From Haplomitrium mnioides (lineage: Eukaryota; Marchantiophyta; Haplomitriopsida; Calobryales): a DNA stretch of 22,166 bases. The notes under the pieces were generated by a model. That model was not told the DNA's origin. It was given only the letters and a program-made list of their open reading frames with translations, and did no database searches. Shown here piece by piece: positions 17,566 to 22,166 of this stretch (position 1 is the first letter of the stretch; every line of letters begins with the position of its first letter). The stretch covers positions 1-22,166 of the forward strand of contig JBNGIS010011571.1 in assembly GCA_049999725.1 (NCBI GenBank). Reading direction: 5' to 3'. Made by a program: the position numbers and the translations under genes.

Positions 17566-18728
17566 TGTGAGGGCATGAGGTGGATATCTGGCTTATTTTA
17601 TGTATTAGAGCTCATTGCATAGTATGTGTGGTATTGGTATGAAGAATAGAGAAGATTTAGAAGTCAATAGAGGAAATTTTGGTTTTTAAGATTTTCAACA
17701 AAATATATAAAGAGTAAACTATGCTCTTATTATAAGTGCATTGAAACATATATTTTACAAACAAATAAAGTATGTCAAATGTCATTATTAAAATTTACAA
17801 AAATCAAAAACCTATTGTAAATCGAGAGTTATAATTGGTCAAAGGTAAAACAAAACTAAAAACCAAAACAAAAAAGCCAAAAACAAAGAGTAGCTAAATA
17901 GTGTAAAATGAGAATATTATTTCGTGGGTAAAAATCTTATTTTGTAAGCTTTCCAACAATGTATAGTGCAAGCAATTTGCGTAAGTATCAAGGATTTTAG
18001 AGAGATTCTTCTAAACAAGACTAAAGAGGAGAAAAGTCAAGAAAAGTTATTGTAATCTTTGACTTTTTTTCTGATGGTTTCTCAAAATATGAGAGTAGCT
18101 TTTGTCTTTAGGGAAAAATAAAAGAGAGTAGCTAAGAAAGTCAAATTTTTGGTAAAGAAAGCTCCAAATGAGAAGCTTTGTTTTGAAAAAGTAAGAAAAA
18201 ACTAAAGCTACTTTAGAAGTACTTTTGAGAAAAGCTCCAAATGAAAAACTTTGTGAGAAAAGGCAAAGACACTTTAGTAGATACTTTACGAGATACTTTA
18301 GATCTTAAAATTGAAAGGCAAGCTTTTACCAAGGGTAAATATTCTCTAGTTCTTACTAAGAGTAATTATTTAGACAAGGATATAAGAAGGAAGAAGAAAG
18401 AGCAAGGGGACTTTTCATTTACATACTTGGGAGTTCATTCTTGGAGAGACCATTGGAGAAACGCTTAGAAGAGCTCTTTGAGGAGCTACTTAGAAGACTC
18501 ATTGCAGGACAAACACTTGAGGAGGGGTTTTCAAAAGTGTGAGGAGTTTGTTGGTAGCGAGAAAGGGTGAGAGCATGAGAGTGTTGAGATTTTTGGAGTA
18601 AAGAGTTTGACATTGTGCAAGAGAGTGTGTCTTGAGTATTTACCATATGTATATTCTATAGAAATCGTTGGGTTTCTATGTGTGAAATTGTACTTCTATT
18701 TCTCTCTCATCTTAAAATGTCCACTCAA
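17566..18728 (+). repeat. Gypsy-2 LTR between copies A and B (~1.16 kb)
   Basis: It lies directly after the end of the copy A integrase and directly before a PBS-like site that opens copy B, so it serves as 3' LTR of A and 5' LTR of B. The proposed left end is TGTGAGGGCATGAGG at 17566. The right end is CA just before or within ctcaaca at 18728-18730; both ends are uncertain by several bases. Its last ~75 bp (tattctatagaaat ... tctctctcatctt) recur at 20847-20928. No long reading frame is conserved. A 75-codon frame at 18241-18468 is probably chance. Confidence 0.7.
18157..18290. repeat. Short imperfect repeat inside Gypsy-2 LTR
   Basis: The block gaaagctccaaatgagaagctttgt near 18158 recurs as gaaaagctccaaatgaaaaactttgt near 18230, each followed by a gaaaa-rich segment and then actttag. 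The period is about 73 bp. It resembles enhancer-type repeats seen in some LTRs, but function is not shown. Confidence 0.6.
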
Positions 18729-19380
18729 CATCAAAGTCACATGAGGAGAAATCAGTCAAGCGATTAGCTTCAAATTTTTTTTGTTCCATTGTCAAGACCA
18801 CATTAATGAGAAGAAAAGAAGGTGGTCAACAAGCTTGATTTTTGAATGTCAACTAAAGACGTACAAGAAAAGGGCTATCGATCTTTGAGATTGTGAGAAG
18901 AATCGACAATTTTCTGCCACTACGCAACAACATTGAGTTGAAATGGTTCATCAACTTGGTGAGCTATTACTTGTTCTTCATAAATAACTTTGCCTGTTTG
19001 GCCACAACATTGAATCAACAATTGTACTCTTCAATGGAGTGGGTATGGACCTTTGAGCATGAGTGATCATTCCATCGTATCAAGGAGAAGGTTCTCAACA
19101 ACCTCAACACATCATTGAAGAATGACCATCACAGAACGTACGTTTATTGTGGCCAAGATCCATGTGCAACAACAATTGGTTGAATAATTTAGAGTGGAAC
19201 AAATGGAGAAAATTTTGGTGGATCTCAACTTATTTGTTTTTTTTTCTATTCTAATTCAAGCCATTTGTGAGGTAAACAATTTTGTGTTGTGGTAGGCGTG
19301 GTATTGTGGTAGATGTAGTGGAAGAAGAATGAGAGTGAAAAAACATGTTGTCACTTCAAAATGGGAAAGATTTTGGTCAT
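18729..19380 (+). other. Gypsy-2 copy B leader and gag N-terminal region
   Basis: It matches copy A at 12380-12985. The PBS-like CATCAAAGTCA is at 18729-18739. No reading frame of note survives. A T8-9 run and an extra segment (gaagaagaatgagagtg) near 19320 are differences from copy A. Confidence 0.75.
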
Positions 19381-19930
19381 CTATGGCAATGATGATGAGA
19401 ATGTGGAGGGTCATTTGCAAGATTTCAAATGTTAGTGCATTGGGAATGGTGAGAAACGATTTGATGATTGGCTAGCATTACTACCGAAACTTTTAAATTG
19501 AGAAGCTCTTCGATGGTACAAAGAATAGAAAAGGCAAAACCATCAAACAATGGACTAGTTTAACAAAATCTTTGATAAAGGAATTTCTCTCTAGACAAAA
19601 CTATGAAAAGCTTCTTCAAGAGTTAATGCACTTGAAACAAGGAAAGAGTGAAAAAGTGCAAAAATATGTCAAGAGAGTGGACTACATAGAAACCCAATGT
19701 TGAAATGTGTTGAGAAAAAGTGGTGAGTATGTGCAGTATTGAATGGTGGGAATTACAATAATGTTGGCAAAGCACTTTATTTCGGGGTTGAAACCCAAAA
19801 TTTGAGCACATGTCAAATATGAGCAGCCAACCACACGAGTAAAGTCATTGTGCTTTAATTTGAGGATGGAGGAGAGCTCCGAGGATGAGTGAGAGGAGAA
19901 GACCATTGTGGTATTGATGCCACAAGTAAG
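19381..19930 (+). pseudogene. Gypsy-2 copy B gag capsid domain
   Basis: The frame reads YGNDDENVEGHLQDFK, then GNGEKRFDDWLALLPKLL, EALRWYKE and, after phase changes, KVQKYVKRVDYIETQC. These match copy A and the plant gag capsid pattern. B keeps HLQDFK where A has a stop. Frameshifts in the middle differ from those in A, so the copies decayed separately. Confidence 0.78.
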
Positions 19931-19936
19931 TGCACC

Positions 19937-19960
19937 AAAAAAAAAAAAAAAAAAAAAAAA
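19937..19960. repeat. A24 homopolymer
   Basis: Twenty-four consecutive A residues lie between gtgcacc and ggtagtggctcc. Copy A has caaacatcagtggtagttgt-type unique sequence at this place, so the run replaces about 20 bases of gag spacer. It may be a true expansion or a sequencing or assembly error. Confidence 0.95.
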
Positions 19961-20438
19961 GGTAGTGGCTCCTCCACTCCAAGCTCCAATTCTACCTATG
20001 AATGATATGCTAACATTAACAAACGGCTAGAAAAACTAAGTTTAAATCTTGTACATGCTTTGGAGAAAAGGCTTTAAAATCAACCTAGACCTAACAGAAG
20101 AGGGCCAATACAACAAAGAAATATAGAGAACATAATATGTTTTGGATGTAGAGGGGCACATTATATCAGAAGTTGTCCAAATCGAGTAAATAGTAAAAAT
20201 GGAGTTGGCAGACGTGGAGGTGCAGCTCAAGCTCAAGAAAGGATGGTTGCTTTGATCAATGTTAAAAAGGTTCCCCGTTGTGTGGTGGGAGGGAGTTTAA
20301 AGGATCAAGGTGTGGATTTGATGGCTCATGAGAGAAAATAAGTGCAAATAATGGAGGAGACTATGATATTAGAACTGTCACCAAGTCAAGAAAGGCATCA
20401 TGATGTTGACATGACTAGGAAATAAGTAAGCCAAGGAA
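19961..20438 (+). pseudogene. Gypsy-2 copy B nucleocapsid with intact zinc knuckle
   Basis: The zinc knuckle CFGCRGAHYIRSC at 20138-20176 keeps all four ligands but with CX2CX3HX4C spacing, one residue shorter than usual. The flanks PIQQRNIEN and PNRVNSKNGVGRRGG are basic, as expected of an RNA-binding nucleocapsid. ERMVALINVKKVPRC follows and the frame stops at about 20341. Copy A has the same length here with two ligands lost, so the short spacing is probably ancestral to both. Confidence 0.82.
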
Positions 20439-20876
20439 GTGATTGGGAATGGAATGTCAAAACATCAAAAGAAGTACAATATCGTTGAAGATATTGGAAA
20501 TTTACAAGTTAATATCATGGTGGGAGAATTGGTACCGATAAATCCAACACTTAAAAAGGAGCTACATGGAGGATTGAGCATCAAACAACAACTAAAGAAG
20601 AAGGAGACTTCAACAAACAATTGTTACATCGGTGCAATAGATACAGAGGTATGTGTAAGAGCCTCAAAAATAGATGCCATCTGCAAAGAGCATGTTGCTA
20701 CTAAATTGTTGTTGGATAGAGGTTTGCTTGTGAATGCCATGTCTAAAGAATTGATGAAGAAGTTGGGCTTAAAGCTCATGAGACCTTCGGGGTTTACAGT
20801 CGACATGGCAAACAAGTCGAGAGTGCACCCACTTAGGGTGATATCGTATTCTATAGAAATTGTGTATATTCTATAG
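20439..20876 (+). pseudogene. Gypsy-2 copy B protease start fused to LTR sequence
   Basis: A 145-codon open frame covers the pre-protease and protease start: MSKHQKKYNIVEDIGNLQ, CYIGAIDTEVCVRASKIDAI and LLLDRGLLVNAMSKELMKK, with D-R-G in place of the catalytic D-S/T-G. It continues to DMANKSRVHPLRV. The last ~10 codons (SYSIEIVYIL) come from LTR sequence after the deletion junction at about 20838, so it is a chimeric reading frame, not a real C-terminus. It is the longest clean frame of either Gypsy-2 copy at this place. Confidence 0.8.
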
Positions 20877-20948
20877 AAATTGTTGGGTTTTTATATGTGA
20901 GATCGTACTTTTAGTCCCCTCTCATCTTAAATGTACACTTACTATCAC
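20839..20948 (+). repeat. Gypsy-2 LTR 3'-end fragment
   Basis: About 90 bp match 18645-18728, including tattctatagaaat, gttgggttt and ctctcatctt. At its start a 20-bp unit containing tattctatagaaattgt is present twice (20847-20863 and 20867-20883), while the LTR at 18652 has it once. It is followed by a PBS-like site, so it retains the LTR right end. Confidence 0.85.
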
Positions 20949-20995
20949 TATCAAAGTCACAAGATGAGAAACCGATGAAGCGAATAGCTTCACAA
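20949..20995 (+). other. Third Gypsy-2 leader fragment with PBS-like site
   Basis: TATCAAAGTCA at 20949-20959 is the best preserved of the three PBS-like sites. It is followed by gatgagaaaccgatgaagcgaatagcttcacaa-type leader shared with copies A and B (first 20 bases: agatgagaaaccgatgaagc). Similarity ends near 20995, so only about 45 bp of a third internal region remain. Confidence 0.8.
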
Positions 20996-22123
20996 ATCAT
21001 TATAGGTTCTAATAGCAATGGAAAGTTTAACATTGATTCAAGGCTTTTTGCAATCAAGGGCAAGTTCTAGTTTTTGGGTTTTTGAAGTCGGGCTACAAAG
21101 AGCTTGCAAGTAGAAGTAGTGCTCAAGTTTTTTGACATATGACGGCACGTTCCTTTGGAAGACTCTCATCAAGCTACCCCTTTGAGTGATGGCATCAGGC
21201 GGCAATAGACCTAGTGGACAATACAAAGAACCAATGGGAGATAGCAAGAGTTCTATGGCTAAACCTATAAGCCATATAATCATTAAAACAAAGAGGGGAC
21301 TTTACACCAACACGTTTGATGAAAAGGAAAGCTCAGTTAACAACTATGAGAACAAATAGGTACAATGTTATAACTTCAACATGTTTCAAAAACAAAGATT
21401 CAAGAGAGGTTGCCTGATTTCAAAGTTAGGAACTTGGAACCAATTCTAGGCATCTGACACTTAGAAATCACAAAGTCACATAACAAACAATGTTGCAGAA
21501 GTTGACTTACGAAACTCAGTTTACAAAAAAAAAAACTACAAATAGAGAGAACAAACTATGCCTCTTTAACAACGACGAAGGTTACAGGGATTACATATAG
21601 TAGGAGAGGAAAGCTAGAATTACAACTCATGATTAATAAAGGACAAATCGGGGATAAACTAACAAGAGTACACACAAACATTGTGTTTTTTGAATTTGGA
21701 CAATGAACAAACTAGAATAGTGAGTGTATGTTACGAAACTCTAATGGGGAGTTGTTTTGAAGGAGTGTAATCTAACTATTAAGAGGTTGAAAGCATGCAA
21801 AGATGAGGGAGAAACATGGGTTTATCTACTTGAGCTAAGGTTTACAAACTTGATCCATTACCTCAACCATCTACAAAATTTTGATAGTATATTATCTAGG
21901 TCGAGAGAACAAGAAACACCATAGTAGTTCTGAGATACCATGTATAACAATCAAATCAAAGGATGCAAACTATATGGGATGACACTACAACAGTTTTTCA
22001 GCAAGTAATGGAGTGAGAGGCAAACATGCTATCCAACAATATCTCCCATTTATTTCCAGTTTGCATTAGAGCAACTAGATGAGTTATACAATTGGGTTGC
22101 CAAACACTTAGAAAGTTTGGTTC

Positions 22124-22127
<4 letters not shown>
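20996..22127. other. Unassigned right flank
   Basis: No retroelement protein motif was recognised. One short frame (21189-21359) is listed separately. An A11 run lies near 21525. The minus-strand 81-codon frame at 21038-21283 has no motif. The stretch may be host DNA or an unrecognised repeat. Confidence 0.5.
21189..21359 (+). CDS. Short unknown ORF, 56 codons
   Basis: An ATG at 21189 opens a frame to a TAG at 21359. It starts MASGGNRPSGQYKEPMGDSK and ends with an Asn/Glu/Lys-rich tail. The Gly/Ser/Pro start looks like a real plant protein N-terminus (MASGG is common), but there is no domain, signal peptide or membrane segment. No promoter, splice signal or downstream continuation was identified. 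It may be a first-exon relic or chance. Confidence 0.2.
   Translation: MASGGNRPSGQYKEPMGDSKSSMAKPISHIIIKTKRGLYTNTFDEKESSVNNYENK

Positions 22128-22166
<39 letters not shown>
22128..22166. repeat. (AG)n microsatellite at right edge
   Basis: Thirty-nine bases of alternating A and G run to the window end. The tract is cut by the edge. It is the strand complement of the (CT)n at positions 1-23. Confidence 0.98.

Larger units (their letters stand above)
18729..20838 (+). mobile_element. Gypsy-2 copy B, deleted derivative
   Basis: PBS-like site, leader, gag, zinc knuckle and protease start all match copy A in order. At about 20838, within the protease, the sequence jumps to the last part of the LTR. 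Everything from protease to most of the 3' LTR is missing. It is a non-autonomous remnant. Confidence 0.85.

Noticed and set aside
1-22166. CRISPR arrays, tRNA or rRNA genes, bacterial operons or riboswitches.
   Set aside because: None was seen; the repeats present are tandem pairs, LTRs and microsatellites, and the coding relics are plant retroelement types.

Overview
The window looks like a repeat-dense, AT-rich stretch of a plant nuclear genome, most likely a seed plant. It is built almost entirely from decayed LTR retrotransposons. Plant-type Ty1-copia and Ty3-gypsy gag-pol fragments lie on both strands, with an initiator-Met-tRNA-type primer binding site and many stop-bearing or frameshifted reading frames. 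No intact host gene, tRNA, rRNA, CRISPR array or bacterial feature was seen. All homology calls come from reading motifs by eye; no search or alignment program was run.

Layout. Position 1-23 is a (CT)n tract. Positions about 700-2740 (minus strand) hold a badly broken reading frame of unknown function, with an acidic part and a long charged coiled-coil-like part. Positions about 3270-3943 and about 9480-11260 (minus strand) are two pieces of one gypsy element, called Gypsy-1: the integrase C-terminal half on the left, and protease, gag zinc knuckle and acidic gag on the right. Between them lies a Ty1-copia element (3944-9479) in plus orientation. It has a 289-bp 5' LTR, a PBS, gag, protease, integrase, reverse transcriptase, RNase H, a polypurine tract and a 3' LTR that stops about 95 bp early. 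Gypsy-1 lacks reverse transcriptase, RNase H and the integrase N-terminus exactly where the copia 3' LTR is truncated, so one deletion may explain both losses.

The most interesting feature is inside the copia element. Where the gag N-terminus should be (about 4275-5270) there is instead an antisense, intron-less pseudogene for a small secreted-type protein of about 101 codons with a clear signal peptide. A 250-bp second copy of its 3' part follows. It looks like a host gene fragment captured by the retroelement.

From 11270 to 12360 there is unassigned DNA with a 135-bp tandem duplication. From 12360 a second gypsy family (Gypsy-2, plus strand) begins. Copy A (12360-17565) has leader, gag, protease, RT, RNase H and integrase, all broken at catalytic residues. 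It is followed by an LTR (about 17566-18728), then copy B (18729-20838; leader, gag, zinc knuckle, protease), an LTR end fragment (20839-20948) and a third leader fragment (20949-20995). This internal-LTR-internal-LTR-leader order is what unequal recombination between tandem elements leaves. The last 1.1 kb is unassigned and ends in a (GA)n tract, so both window ends are simple repeats.

Functionally, nothing here looks able to transpose alone: every element has lost reading frame or catalytic residues. The window is a record of nesting, gene capture, deletion and point decay, the last dominated by transitions in the copia LTR pair.
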